17,462 nucleotides of DNA from Clostridiales bacterium (GTDB lineage: Bacteria; Bacillota; Clostridia; Oscillospirales; Acutalibacteraceae), in the NCBI GenBank assembly GCA_019416395.1, contig DXXH01000001.1:49543-67004 (forward strand), written 5' to 3'. Below the pieces are notes generated by a model. The model saw only the letters and a list, made by a program, of their open reading frames with translations. It made no database searches and had not been told where the DNA came from. How positions within the stretch are numbered: position 1 is the stretch's first letter; each line of letters begins with the position of its first letter. This document shows, piece after piece, positions 7,591-15,322 of the stretch. Made by a program: the position numbers and the translations under genes.

Positions 7591-8598
7591 TCACTCCATT
7601 TTCTCCCGTTCCAGGGAAAAACCGCCCCTGGGAACCGATGCATCTGTGGAAAACGCCACCGTGAACCCCCGTTTTCCCAGGGCTTCCACATTGGCCCGCT
7701 TCTGGCCCACCCCAACCGACAAGCTTCTGGGATTCACCTTCACCCGGTAGGCTCCCGGACCCAGCTTTTCCAATTCCGGAAGCAGCTTTTCCAAGAAGAC
7801 TCTGCTTTCTACCAGCTCCCGAAAAGCCGGGTGATAGGGCCCGGCCACTCTGCGGTGTTCCACGTCCTCTTCGGCGTGCAGCCCCATCCGGATGACCTTT
7901 ACCCCGGCATTTTCAAAAACGGACAGGAGCTTCCCGCACAGTTCTACGGCTTCTTCCAAGGTTTGAGGCCGGTAGGACCCCTTCCGGTACAGCTCCGCCA
8001 GCTCTGTATGTTCCAGCACTATGGTGGGGTAAATCCGGGCCGTATCCGGCCCCAAGGCAATCAGCTGCCGGGCGGTTTCCCAATCCTTTTCCCCTGTGGA
8101 ACCATACAGACCCGTCATCATTTGCAAGCCCAGCTCCAGCCCAGCCTGCTGAATGAGTTCCGCAGCCCGCCGGGTATCCTCTGCCGTGTGGCCCCGGTGG
8201 TTCAACCGGAGCACCTCTTCGTCCATGGATTGGGCTCCCAGTTCCACAGCGGTGGTATGGCAGGCCTTCAAAAGCTCCAGGATTTCCCCGTCAATGGCGT
8301 CGGGCCGGGTGGAACAGCGGATCCCGTGATATCCCCAGCGCTCCACCGCCTTTTTGGCAGGCTCCAGCAAAGCCACCATATACTCCCGGGGAATGGCGGT
8401 AAAACTGCCGCCGAAAAAGGCGATTTCCATCTGGCTGACCCGGTCCCCCCACCGAAGGGCGCCTGCCTGGGCGGCTTCCCACACCTGGCTGGGTTCCGGC
8501 GGTTTCGCCCCGCCGGTAATGGCCCGCTGGTCGCAAAAGCTGCACTGGCAGGGACACCCCACATGAGGTACGAACAGCGCGATATTCCCCCGGTTCAA
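7591..8598 (-). CDS. Radical SAM protein, Elp3-like (COG1243-type) lacking the acetyltransferase domain
   Basis: The 335-residue protein has the 4Fe-4S/SAM motif CxxxCxxC at C15, C19 and C22, followed by the GGSF glycine motif (63-66) and a RxSTRPDAI block (about 94-102). Later segments (LQMMTGLYG, ARIYPTIVLEHTELAELY, KVIRMGLH) resemble the radical SAM half of Elp3. The C-terminal segment with RVKVNPRSLSVGVGQKRANV is a conserved tail of this clostridial group. No GNAT domain follows. Elp3 modifies wobble uridine in tRNA; the substrate of these short relatives is not established to my knowledge. The start is TTG at 8598, overlapping the rnc TGA as TTGA; the next Met is far inside the domain. 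It ends 13 bp before smc. I recall this gene at the rnc-smc junction in other Clostridia. Confidence 0.85.
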   Translation of the reverse strand: MNRGNIALFVPHVGCPCQCSFCDQRAITGGAKPPEPSQVWEAAQAGALRWGDRVSQMEIAFFGGSFTAIPREYMVALLEPAKKAVERWGYHGIRCSTRPDAIDGEILELLKACHTTAVELGAQSMDEEVLRLNHRGHTAEDTRRAAELIQQAGLELGLQMMTGLYGSTGEKDWETARQLIALGPDTARIYPTIVLEHTELAELYRKGSYRPQTLEEAVELCGKLLSVFENAGVKVIRMGLHAEEDVEHRRVAGPYHPAFRELVESRVFLEKLLPELEKLGPGAYRVKVNPRSLSVGVGQKRANVEALGKRGFTVAFSTDASVPRGGFSLEREKME

Positions 8599-9275
8599 TA
8601 TCCCATCAGCTCCAGGGCTTCCCGGGCAGCCTGCTGCTCCGCTTCCTTCTTGCTCCGGCCGCCCCCTTTGCCGATCACATTGGAATTCAAGTGCACTTCC
8701 ACTGTGAAATGCTTATCGTGATCCGGACCGCTTTCCCCGGTGACCACGTATTCCAGCCGCTCTTCCGGGTTCTGCTGGATAATCTCCTGCAAAGTGGTCT
8801 TGTAATCCTTAAAGGGTTTGACGCTTTGGGCCTTTGCTGCGGGAATGATAAACCGGAGAATGAATTTCTTGGCTTCTTCCAGGCTGCCGCTGTCCAAGTA
8901 AATCGCGGCGGTGGTAGACTCGAACACGTCCGCCAAAATGCTGGGCCGCTCCCGGCCGCCGGAATGGCGCTCCCCGTGGCTCAGCCGCAAGAAATCCCCC
9001 ACCCGGAGAGTTTTAGAAAACCCGCACAGGGACCGCTCGCACACCAGAGATGCTCTGGTTTTCGTCAGCTGGCCTTCCGGCAGCTGGGGATAATGCTGGA
9101 ACAAGTACTCCGCTGTCACGAATCCCAGCACCGAATCCCCCAAGAATTCCAGCCGCTCGTAACTTTTACACTTGTGCTCGTTGGCGAAAGAGGAATGAGT
9201 CAGGGCCGTTTCCAAAAGCTGCTTGTTCTTAAAGCGATAGCCGATACGCTTTTCATATTCTTCCAAGGACCACAT
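8595..9275 (-). CDS. rnc: Ribonuclease III
   Basis: The 226-residue protein is a full-length RNase III, which cleaves double-stranded RNA and processes rRNA precursors and structured mRNAs. The endonuclease signature ERLEFLGDSVL (40-50) supplies E40, E43 and D47, and the second acidic pair is D116/E119 in SILADVFES. A C-terminal dsRNA-binding domain spans about 157-224 (KDYKTTLQEIIQQ ... GKGGGRSKKEAEQQAA). The ATG at 9275 lies 12 bp after the plsX stop with GGGGGTGGAG just upstream. Its TGA is shared with the TTG start of the radical SAM gene. All catalytic residues are present, so an active enzyme is expected. Confidence 0.97.
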   Translation of the reverse strand: MWSLEEYEKRIGYRFKNKQLLETALTHSSFANEHKCKSYERLEFLGDSVLGFVTAEYLFQHYPQLPEGQLTKTRASLVCERSLCGFSKTLRVGDFLRLSHGERHSGGRERPSILADVFESTTAAIYLDSGSLEEAKKFILRFIIPAAKAQSVKPFKDYKTTLQEIIQQNPEERLEYVVTGESGPDHDKHFTVEVHLNSNVIGKGGGRSKKEAEQQAAREALELMGY

Positions 9276-9287
9276 GGCTCCACCCCC

Positions 9288-10289
9288 TTACGATTTTTTC
9301 GACACGGCTTCCCCAATCTGGGCGATAATCCCGGACTGGGCATAATCACGGGTCAGCTTCAAGGCGCTTTTCACAGTGGAAGCCTTGGCGCTGCCGTGGA
9401 TCTTGAACACGGGCTTGGCACAGCCCATAATGGGCGCCCCGCCGTATTCGTTGTAGTCCAGCTCTTTTTTCATCTTTTTCAGGTCGTTATAGACCATGGC
9501 CGCCGCCAGCTTTCCCTTGACGCTGCCCAGGAACACCCCTTTGATCTTGTCCATCAGGGCCATGGCCACGCCTTCGTAAAGCTTCAAAATCATGTTGCCG
9601 GTAAAGCCGTCAGCCACGATCACATCCGCCCCGTCATAGGGGATCTCCCGGGCTTCCACGTTGCCTACGAAATGGAGATCCGGACAGGCCCGGAGCAGCG
9701 CCAAAGATTCCTGCCGGAGCTGGTCCCCTTTATGGTCCTCGGTACCCACGTTGGCAAGCCCCACTCGGGGATTCTCGATCCCCATGACGCTTTTCATATA
9801 CGCAGAACCCATCAAACCAAATTGCAGCAGCATTTCCGGACGGCAATCCACATTGGCGCCGCCGTCAATGAGCATGAAAAAGCCTTGGGATTTGGGCATA
9901 ATGGGAGCGAAGGCCACCCGCTTCACGCCCCGCACCCGCTTGACAATGGTAGTGGCGCCCACCACCAAAGCGCCGCTGTTTCCGGCGCTGGCGAATGCGT
10001 CCCCCTTCCCCTCAGCCAAGGCACGCAGGCCCACGGCCATGGAGCTGTCGGATTTTTCCCGGATCACGCTGGTGGGCTCGTCTTCCATGGTCAAGGTCTG
10101 GCCACAAGGGAGAATCTCCATGGCGGCCAAATCCTGGGTGATATTCAACTCTTTGGCGCAGGCTTCCAAACGGGCCTTATCCCCGGTGAGGAGAATCTCC
10201 ACACCCAGTTCCTGCCGGGCCTGGGCGCACCCCAACAGGATCTGTTCCGGCGCGTTATCCCCGCCAAAGGCGTCCACGATGATCTTCAT
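9288..10289 (-). CDS. plsX: Phosphate acyltransferase PlsX
   Basis: The 333-residue protein is PlsX, which makes acyl-phosphate from acyl-ACP for PlsY in phosphatidic acid synthesis; it is a peripheral membrane enzyme. Family features are the N-terminus MKIIVDAFGGDNAPEQ, ASAGNSGALV (about 100-109), RVAFAPIMPKS, FMLIDGGANVDCRPEML, the GTEDHKGD block and VIVADGFTGNMILKLYEG. The ATG at 10289 is chosen because it begins the conserved sequence and overlaps the trmFO TGA by four bases (ATGA); an open extension to 10352 has no similarity. fapR is not upstream and acpP is not downstream, where many Bacillota have them. rnc follows after 12 bp. Confidence 0.96.
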   Translation of the reverse strand: MKIIVDAFGGDNAPEQILLGCAQARQELGVEILLTGDKARLEACAKELNITQDLAAMEILPCGQTLTMEDEPTSVIREKSDSSMAVGLRALAEGKGDAFASAGNSGALVVGATTIVKRVRGVKRVAFAPIMPKSQGFFMLIDGGANVDCRPEMLLQFGLMGSAYMKSVMGIENPRVGLANVGTEDHKGDQLRQESLALLRACPDLHFVGNVEAREIPYDGADVIVADGFTGNMILKLYEGVAMALMDKIKGVFLGSVKGKLAAAMVYNDLKKMKKELDYNEYGGAPIMGCAKPVFKIHGSAKASTVKSALKLTRDYAQSGIIAQIGEAVSKKS

Positions 10290-11662
10290 ACACTCTCCCC
10301 CTCTTCCGCGCCCTGAGCGCTCTCTTGTAAAGGCTGGTCCATGGTTTGGCAATAGCGTTCCAAATCGGCAAGTCCCCGCTGAGCCAAAGCCATATAGCGC
10401 TGCCGCTTATCCCGAATCTTCTCCGGCAAAGGCGGAAGTACTCCGAAATTGGCCCCCATGGGCTGGAAATCCTTCCCCTGGTATCCGGAAATATATCGGC
10501 TCAGGGCGCCCATCATGGTGGTTTCCGGCAGCACCAGGGTGTCTTGTCCCGAAAGCCTGCGGGCCAGGTTGATCCCTGCCAGGATCCCGGAAGAGGCCGA
10601 TTCCATGTACCCTTCCACCCCGGTAATCTGCCCGGCGAAAAACAACTCTGGCCGGCCCCGGAAGGAATAATCCCCGTCAAGCAGCCGGGGGGATTCCAAA
10701 AAGGTGTTCCGGTGCATCACTCCATAACGGATAAATTCCGCCTGGGCCAGCCCTGGGATCATACCGAAAACACGTTTTTGCTCCCCAAATTTAAGGTTGG
10801 TCTGAAACCCTACCAAATTATACAAGGTGCGTTCCCGATTTTCCGTGCGCAGCTGCAAAACCGCCCAAGGCCGGTGCCCTGTTCTTGGATCCCGAAGGCC
10901 TACAGGCTTCATGGGACCAAACCGGATGGCGTCGTGCCCCCGGGAAGCCAGCACCTCAATGGGCATACACCCTTCGTACACTTTGGGGTCCCGGGCATCA
11001 AAACTGTGCACAGGAGCCCGCTGGGCATTTACCAGCTCTTCCACAAACCGGTCGTACTCTTCTTTATTCATGGGGCAGTTCAGGTAATCCCCTTCTTCTC
11101 CCTCTTCGTCCCCTTTTCCGTAACGGGAAGCGGCGAAACACCGCTCCATATCCAAACTTTCCCGGGTGACGATGGGGGCGGCAGCGTCAAAAAAGCTCAG
11201 GCTTCCCCCGCAAAGCTCCTGGATCCGCTCCGAAAGCCCCTGGGAAGTCAGCGGCCCTGTGGCTACTACCACCGGCCCTTCCGGAAGCTCTGTCACTTCC
11301 TCACGCCGCACTTGGATCAAAGGCTCCCCTTCTATGGCCTGGGTGGCCAAGCGGGAGAATTCCTTCCGGTCTACCGCCAAGGCTCCCCCAGCGGGAACAC
11401 GGCTTTCCTGGGCGCAGCGGATCAGCAGAGAGCCAAACCGGCGCATTTCTTCCTTCAGCAGCCCGGCGGCACTGTCCACCCTGGCGGCCTTCAACGAGTT
11501 GGAACAGATCAGCTCGGCGAAATCCCCGCTCTGATGGGCAGGGGAAAACCGTTGGGGCTTCATCTCATACAACGTCACCGGGATTCCCCGTTTTGCCAGC
11601 TGCCAGGCGGCCTCACAGCCCGCCAGGCCCGCTCCCAGCACGCTTACGCTCTGATGGGTCAT
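10286..11662 (-). CDS. trmFO: Methylenetetrahydrofolate-tRNA-(uracil-5-)-methyltransferase TrmFO
   Basis: The 458-residue FAD-dependent enzyme methylates U54 of tRNA using 5,10-methylene-THF, the folate route used by most Bacillota in place of SAM-dependent TrmA. The FAD-binding GAGLAG is at 10-15, YEMKP at 32-36, and the cysteine shown to be functional in B. subtilis (C53 there) falls at C53 in LICSNSLKAA. The second conserved Cys is C232 in YEGCMPIEVLA. The C-terminal FAD region has FFAGQITGVEGYMESA. The ATG at 11662 is one base past the topA stop codon; an open extension to 11719 would overlap topA and is rejected. topA-trmFO adjacency is common in Bacillota. The last ~15 residues are a variable acidic tail. 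Confidence 0.97.
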   Translation of the reverse strand: MTHQSVSVLGAGLAGCEAAWQLAKRGIPVTLYEMKPQRFSPAHQSGDFAELICSNSLKAARVDSAAGLLKEEMRRFGSLLIRCAQESRVPAGGALAVDRKEFSRLATQAIEGEPLIQVRREEVTELPEGPVVVATGPLTSQGLSERIQELCGGSLSFFDAAAPIVTRESLDMERCFAASRYGKGDEEGEEGDYLNCPMNKEEYDRFVEELVNAQRAPVHSFDARDPKVYEGCMPIEVLASRGHDAIRFGPMKPVGLRDPRTGHRPWAVLQLRTENRERTLYNLVGFQTNLKFGEQKRVFGMIPGLAQAEFIRYGVMHRNTFLESPRLLDGDYSFRGRPELFFAGQITGVEGYMESASSGILAGINLARRLSGQDTLVLPETTMMGALSRYISGYQGKDFQPMGANFGVLPPLPEKIRDKRQRYMALAQRGLADLERYCQTMDQPLQESAQGAEEGESV

Positions 11663-11663
11663 A

Positions 11664-13757
11664 TCAGCCTTCGCCCTCCTCCGGGTGTTTTCCCTGGAAG
11701 GTGCACCCGGGGGTGACACAATAAAGGGTTTTGTCCTTGCTCTTTTTCTGCATCAGCGTTTTGCCGCACACAGGGCACTTCTCCTTGGACGGCGGATCCC
11801 AGGACACAAAATCGCACTTGGGATACTCGCTGCACCCATAAAATCCGCGTCCTTTCTTGGACTTGCGCTGAATGATCTTCCCGCCGCATTTGGGACATTC
11901 GGCGCCGGTGTCGTTGACGATCTTCTTCACGTTCTTGCACTCGGGATACCCGGGGCAAGCCAGGAACTTTCCGTACCGGCCCACTTTCACCACCATACGG
12001 CGGCCGCATTTTTCGCAAATAACGTCGGTTTCGTCCTCTTTCAGCTGGATCTTCACCCCGTCCATTTCCTTTTTGGCCTTCTGGACGGTCTTGTCAAAGT
12101 CGTCGTAGAATTTTTGCAGGGTGTCCACCCAGTTCTCGTCCCCCCGCTGGACAGCGTCCAGCTCGTCTTCCACCTGGGCAGTGAATTTCACGTTGACAAT
12201 CTTGGGGAACCGCTCCTTCATCAGCTTGGTAATCACTTCCCCCAGCTCTGTGGGCTTAAAGGCTTTCCCTTCCCGGGTGACATATTCCCGGGTGGTGATG
12301 GTGGAGATGGTGGCGGCATAGGTGGAAGGACGGCCAATGCCGTTTTCTTCCAGCGTCTTGATCAGGGAAGCTTCCGTGTAACGGGGTGGGGGCTGGGTAA
12401 AGTGCTGGTTGCCCTTCAGGTCCTTGACCTTCAGCTTCATGCCCACTTCCAAAGGCGGCAGATCCTTCCCCGCCTTTTCTTCCTCGTCTTTGCTTTCCTC
12501 GTACAAGGTGGTAAAGCCCTCAAAAGCCACGTTGAACCCGGAAGCTTTAAAGATATACTTGCCAGCGTTGATGGTGGCCTGAGTGGTGTTCATCACGCAG
12601 TTGGCCATCTGGCAGGCGATAAAGCGCTCCCAGATCAGCTTGTAAAGCTTATACTGGTCCGAAGTCAGGGAGTTTTTCACCTGATCCGGAGTCAGATTGA
12701 TGGTGGAAGGACGGATCGCCTCATGGCCATCCTGGGCGTTGGCCCGGGATTTGAAATGCCGGGGCTTGCTGGGCAGGTATTTGCTGCCCCAGCGCTCCTC
12801 AATATAGGCGGCAGCGTCCCGGATGGCGTCTTCGGAAATCCGCAGGGAGTCGGTACGCATATAGGTGATCAAACCGATGGAGCCCAGTCCTTCGATTTCC
12901 ACGCCTTCATACAGCTCCTGGGCGGCCTTCATGGTGCGCCGGGCCTGGAAGCCCAGCTTCCGGCTGGCTTCCTGCTGCAAGGTGGACGTGATAAAGGGCG
13001 GGGCGGGAGAACGGTTCTTTTTCCCCTTCTTCACAGCGGAAACCAGAAATTCCTCTTTTTCCAGCTCCTCGAAAAGCTTATCCGACTCCTCTTTGGAGTT
13101 GATTTTGATTTCCCCGTTTTCGTCCCCATAAAACCCGGCAGCAAACACGGCCTTGGAAGGGGGCGCTGTCAGCTTGGCGTCAATGCTCCAATATTCCTGG
13201 GGCACAAACGCCTTGATTTCCTCTTCCCGGTCCACAATCATCCGCACGGCCACAGACTGCACCCGGCCGGCAGACAATCCCCGGCGAATGGTTTTCGCCA
13301 GGAAGGGGCTCAGAGTATAGCCCACCAGACGGTCCAGGATCCGCCGGGCCTGCTGGGCGTTCACCAGGTCCAAATCGATGGCCCGGGGGTGGGACATGCC
13401 TTCTTCCACACCGGTACGGGTGATTTCGTTAAAGGTCACCCGGTCCTGGGCGTCCTCGTCCAATCCCAGAATATAGGCCAAATGCCAGGAAATGGCCTCT
13501 CCTTCCCGGTCAGGGTCCGTTGCCAGCAGCACGCCGTCGGAATTGGCCGCCGCTTCTTTCAATTCTTTGACCAGCTTCTCTTTTCCTTTGATAATGCTGT
13601 ATTTCGGTTTAAAATGGTCTTTAACGTCTACGCTGAGACGGGCTTTAGGCAGATCCCGCACATGGCCCATAGATGCCATCACTTCGTAGCCGCTGCCCAG
13701 ATATTTTTGAATGGTCTTCGCCTTGGAAGGCGACTCCACAATCACCAATTTCGGCAT
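11664..13757 (-). CDS. topA: DNA topoisomerase I (type IA)
   Basis: The 697-residue enzyme relaxes negative supercoils. The Toprim domain opens with KLVIVESPSKAKTI (3-16) and holds the Mg-binding TDPDREGE (80-87). The catalytic tyrosine is Y299 in GLITYMRTDS, with R301 next to it. The core continues through HEAIRPS (345-351) and GIGRPSTYA (474-482). The C-terminus has three four-cysteine zinc ribbons: C581/C584/C601/C607, C621/C624/C642/C648 and C661/C664/C680/C685. The ATG at 13757 follows AAAGGAG. A good promoter lies 128 bp upstream. Length and motifs are normal for Bacillota. Confidence 0.98.
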   Translation of the reverse strand: MPKLVIVESPSKAKTIQKYLGSGYEVMASMGHVRDLPKARLSVDVKDHFKPKYSIIKGKEKLVKELKEAAANSDGVLLATDPDREGEAISWHLAYILGLDEDAQDRVTFNEITRTGVEEGMSHPRAIDLDLVNAQQARRILDRLVGYTLSPFLAKTIRRGLSAGRVQSVAVRMIVDREEEIKAFVPQEYWSIDAKLTAPPSKAVFAAGFYGDENGEIKINSKEESDKLFEELEKEEFLVSAVKKGKKNRSPAPPFITSTLQQEASRKLGFQARRTMKAAQELYEGVEIEGLGSIGLITYMRTDSLRISEDAIRDAAAYIEERWGSKYLPSKPRHFKSRANAQDGHEAIRPSTINLTPDQVKNSLTSDQYKLYKLIWERFIACQMANCVMNTTQATINAGKYIFKASGFNVAFEGFTTLYEESKDEEEKAGKDLPPLEVGMKLKVKDLKGNQHFTQPPPRYTEASLIKTLEENGIGRPSTYAATISTITTREYVTREGKAFKPTELGEVITKLMKERFPKIVNVKFTAQVEDELDAVQRGDENWVDTLQKFYDDFDKTVQKAKKEMDGVKIQLKEDETDVICEKCGRRMVVKVGRYGKFLACPGYPECKNVKKIVNDTGAECPKCGGKIIQRKSKKGRGFYGCSEYPKCDFVSWDPPSKEKCPVCGKTLMQKKSKDKTLYCVTPGCTFQGKHPEEGEG

Positions 13758-13884
13758 TCGCTGTATTACTCCTTTTCCTCCGCCCGGCTGCTTCCGGACT
13801 GGATTTTCCGGTCCTCTTCCCGGTTTTTACTGGGAAAACCTGCGGAAAGGGGCCCGCTCCGGTCAAATGATCCAGATCCACTTT
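13758..13884 (-). other. topA 5' leader (untranslated)
   Basis: About 120 bases separate the expected transcription start (near 13878) from the topA ATG. On the minus strand the leader holds a purine-rich AAAGGAG ribosome binding site and small inverted repeats: GGTTTT/AAAACC with a 7-base loop, and CCGGA/TCCGG with an 8-base loop. I see no T-run that would make these a terminator and no known riboswitch pattern. It is unusually long for this compact region. Confidence 0.45.
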
Positions 13885-13913
13885 ACAATACTCCGGCGGA
13901 AAGTGTTTGTCAA
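13885..13913 (-). promoter_or_regulatory. Sigma-A-type promoter for topA and downstream genes
   Basis: On the minus strand a perfect -35 box TTGACA (13913-13908) is followed after exactly 17 bases by TATTGT (13890-13885), four of six matches to the -10 consensus. It sits 23 bases after the dprA stop codon and is the only convincing promoter I found. It would start transcription near 13878 and drive topA, and probably trmFO through ftsY or further. The spacer is GC-rich near the -10. topA promoters respond to supercoiling in E. coli; whether this one does is not visible. Confidence 0.75.
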
Positions 13914-13936
13914 TTCAAATTTCACCGGTCAAAGCC

Positions 13937-15322
13937 TCAAGCCCTGCGGTAACGCTTTCCGGGACAGGCTTCCGCCAGCCCCATCAGCTCCAATTCTGTC
14001 AAGGCGCTCAGGATTCTCCCCGCCGGGATCCCGGTCTTTTCTTCCAGTTGTTTGATGGACTGCGGCTTTCCTTCCAGCACGTCCAGCACCGCCGCCTGCT
14101 CCCCGCTCATGGTCAGGTACGGAGCATGGGAAGCCTCCTCTTTTTCCTTGGGACTGAGGGCGTTTCCCCGGCGGTACCGCTTCCCGGGAAAGGCCTCCGC
14201 CAAGCCCAGCAGCTCCAGCTCGGTCAAAGTCCCCACCGGATTCCCCATGGGGAATCCGGTGGCTTCTTCCAGCTGGGCCACGGTCTGAGGCTCCCGTGTC
14301 AAAACTCCCAGCACGTTCTCCTGGTCTTTGGAAAGCCCGCTGGCCCCGGAATCCGCCAGGGCAGGCATGGCCTCTTCTTCCGGAGCCGGCGCTTTCTCCC
14401 CCTCATCAAAAAGAGGGATCACCCGGTGCTGCCTCTGGAAACGGTGATCGTATTCCTCCAGGATCTCTTCCCCGCATTCCACCGCTTTGGCCCCGTCGGC
14501 AATCAAATCCCAGCCCCCGGCAAACAGAGGGTCATCTTTGGGACCGGGATACACGAACACGTCCCGGTCCTGGTTCTTGGCGTGGGTAGCGTACATAGAC
14601 GTTCCGCTTTGCCGGGCTGCCTGTATCAGCAGCACACCACAGGATAACCCGGTAATCAGCCGGTTGCGGACGCGAAATGTACCGTACCCCGGGGACTGTT
14701 GGGAAAAATACTCCGTGAGCAGTGCATTTCCCTTGTCCACAATACTCTCCCGCAGGAAAGCGTTCTCGCTTACGTAGGAACTGTTCAAAGCCACCGGCAG
14801 CACGCTGATCATCGGCCCTTCGCCGCTCATGGCCCCCAGGGTAGCGGCGGCATCCATTCCCACCGCGCCCCCGGTAATCACAACCGCTCCGCCAATCGCC
14901 AGCTGGTAACCGAACATCTTGCCCTTTTCCACCGATTCCTTCCGCGCTTTCCTGGCTCCCACCACCGCGATGGCAGGCTGCCGGTCCACATTGGGCAGGT
15001 GGCCTTTACCATACAGTACCGCAGGCGGGTCAAAAATATTCTTCAATGCAAAAGGATATTTTTCACACTCCGGGGTAATCACTTCCCAGCCTACCTTCAA
15101 CGCGTATTCCAGCTGAGCCTGGGCTTCTTCCAGAGAAAAACTGTACAGCGCTGCCGCGTCCTTCTCCCGGATCACATCCAGGGAATTCCACAGCCTTGGC
15201 CCCTGCTGGAAAAATTCCTCTACGCCCCCTGGCAGACTCCGGTAAATCCGCCAAGGCATGGGACTCCCCGCCCCAAAAGCGTGCTGGAGCCAAATCCAGT
15301 ACACCCGGTTATCCACGCTCAT
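13937..15322 (-). CDS. dprA: DNA-processing protein DprA (Smf) with a duplicated C-terminal winged helix
   Basis: The 461-residue protein is a DprA homologue; DprA protects incoming single-stranded DNA during transformation and loads RecA. A helical N-terminal region (about 1-75) precedes a Rossmann-like core (about 115-290) with VVGARKARKES, GGAVGMDAAA, RVRNRLITGLSCGVLLIQA and DVFVYPG. The core is divergent: the usual SGLAxGID is GGAVGMD, the usual following His is absent, and YPxxN has become YVSEN. Two homologous winged-helix domains follow (332-386 and 407-461), where most DprA proteins have one. The ATG at 15322 overlaps the methyltransferase gene by 14 bp and has AAAGGAG upstream. Function in uptake is inferred, since no other competence genes are in view. 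Confidence 0.9.
   Translation of the reverse strand: MSVDNRVYWIWLQHAFGAGSPMPWRIYRSLPGGVEEFFQQGPRLWNSLDVIREKDAAALYSFSLEEAQAQLEYALKVGWEVITPECEKYPFALKNIFDPPAVLYGKGHLPNVDRQPAIAVVGARKARKESVEKGKMFGYQLAIGGAVVITGGAVGMDAAATLGAMSGEGPMISVLPVALNSSYVSENAFLRESIVDKGNALLTEYFSQQSPGYGTFRVRNRLITGLSCGVLLIQAARQSGTSMYATHAKNQDRDVFVYPGPKDDPLFAGGWDLIADGAKAVECGEEILEEYDHRFQRQHRVIPLFDEGEKAPAPEEEAMPALADSGASGLSKDQENVLGVLTREPQTVAQLEEATGFPMGNPVGTLTELELLGLAEAFPGKRYRRGNALSPKEKEEASHAPYLTMSGEQAAVLDVLEGKPQSIKQLEEKTGIPAGRILSALTELELMGLAEACPGKRYRRA
13940..14104 (-). repeat. dprA winged-helix repeat unit 2 (residues 407-461)
   Basis: This unit encodes the last 55 residues of DprA, up to the stop codon. It aligns without gaps to residues 332-386 with 33 of 55 identities by hand count. 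Both copies share QLEE, LTELEL, GLAEA and the terminal PGKRYRR. The period is 225 bp. Confidence 0.85.
14165..14329 (-). repeat. dprA winged-helix repeat unit 1 (residues 332-386)
   Basis: This is the first copy of the duplicated 55-residue winged-helix domain. A 20-residue polar linker (387-406) separates it from unit 2, and a charged, proline/alanine-rich linker (about 303-330) separates it from the Rossmann core. The third-helix region differs most between copies (GNPVGTL against GRILSAL), so the two may bind different partners or DNA. Confidence 0.85.

Noticed and set aside
7578..7715. N-terminal extension of smc, and likewise of trmFO (to 11719) and plsX (to 10352)
   Set aside because: The extensions run back into the preceding gene and show no family similarity; the conserved N-termini begin at the downstream ATG codons, which have ribosome binding sites or stop/start overlaps.
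13645..13881. A 78-codon minus-strand frame starting at GTG 13881 in the topA leader
   Set aside because: The GTG lies only four bases after the -10 box, at or before the likely transcription start, has no ribosome binding site, and the frame overlaps topA out of frame.
11685..13952. A 755-codon open frame on the plus strand opposite topA, and similar long plus-strand frames opposite ftsY, smc, plsX and trmFO
   Set aside because: They mirror real genes in a GC-rich genome, have no recognisable domains, are rich in Leu/Phe/Gly/His/Pro as expected for antisense translation, and the minus-strand genes carry every family motif.
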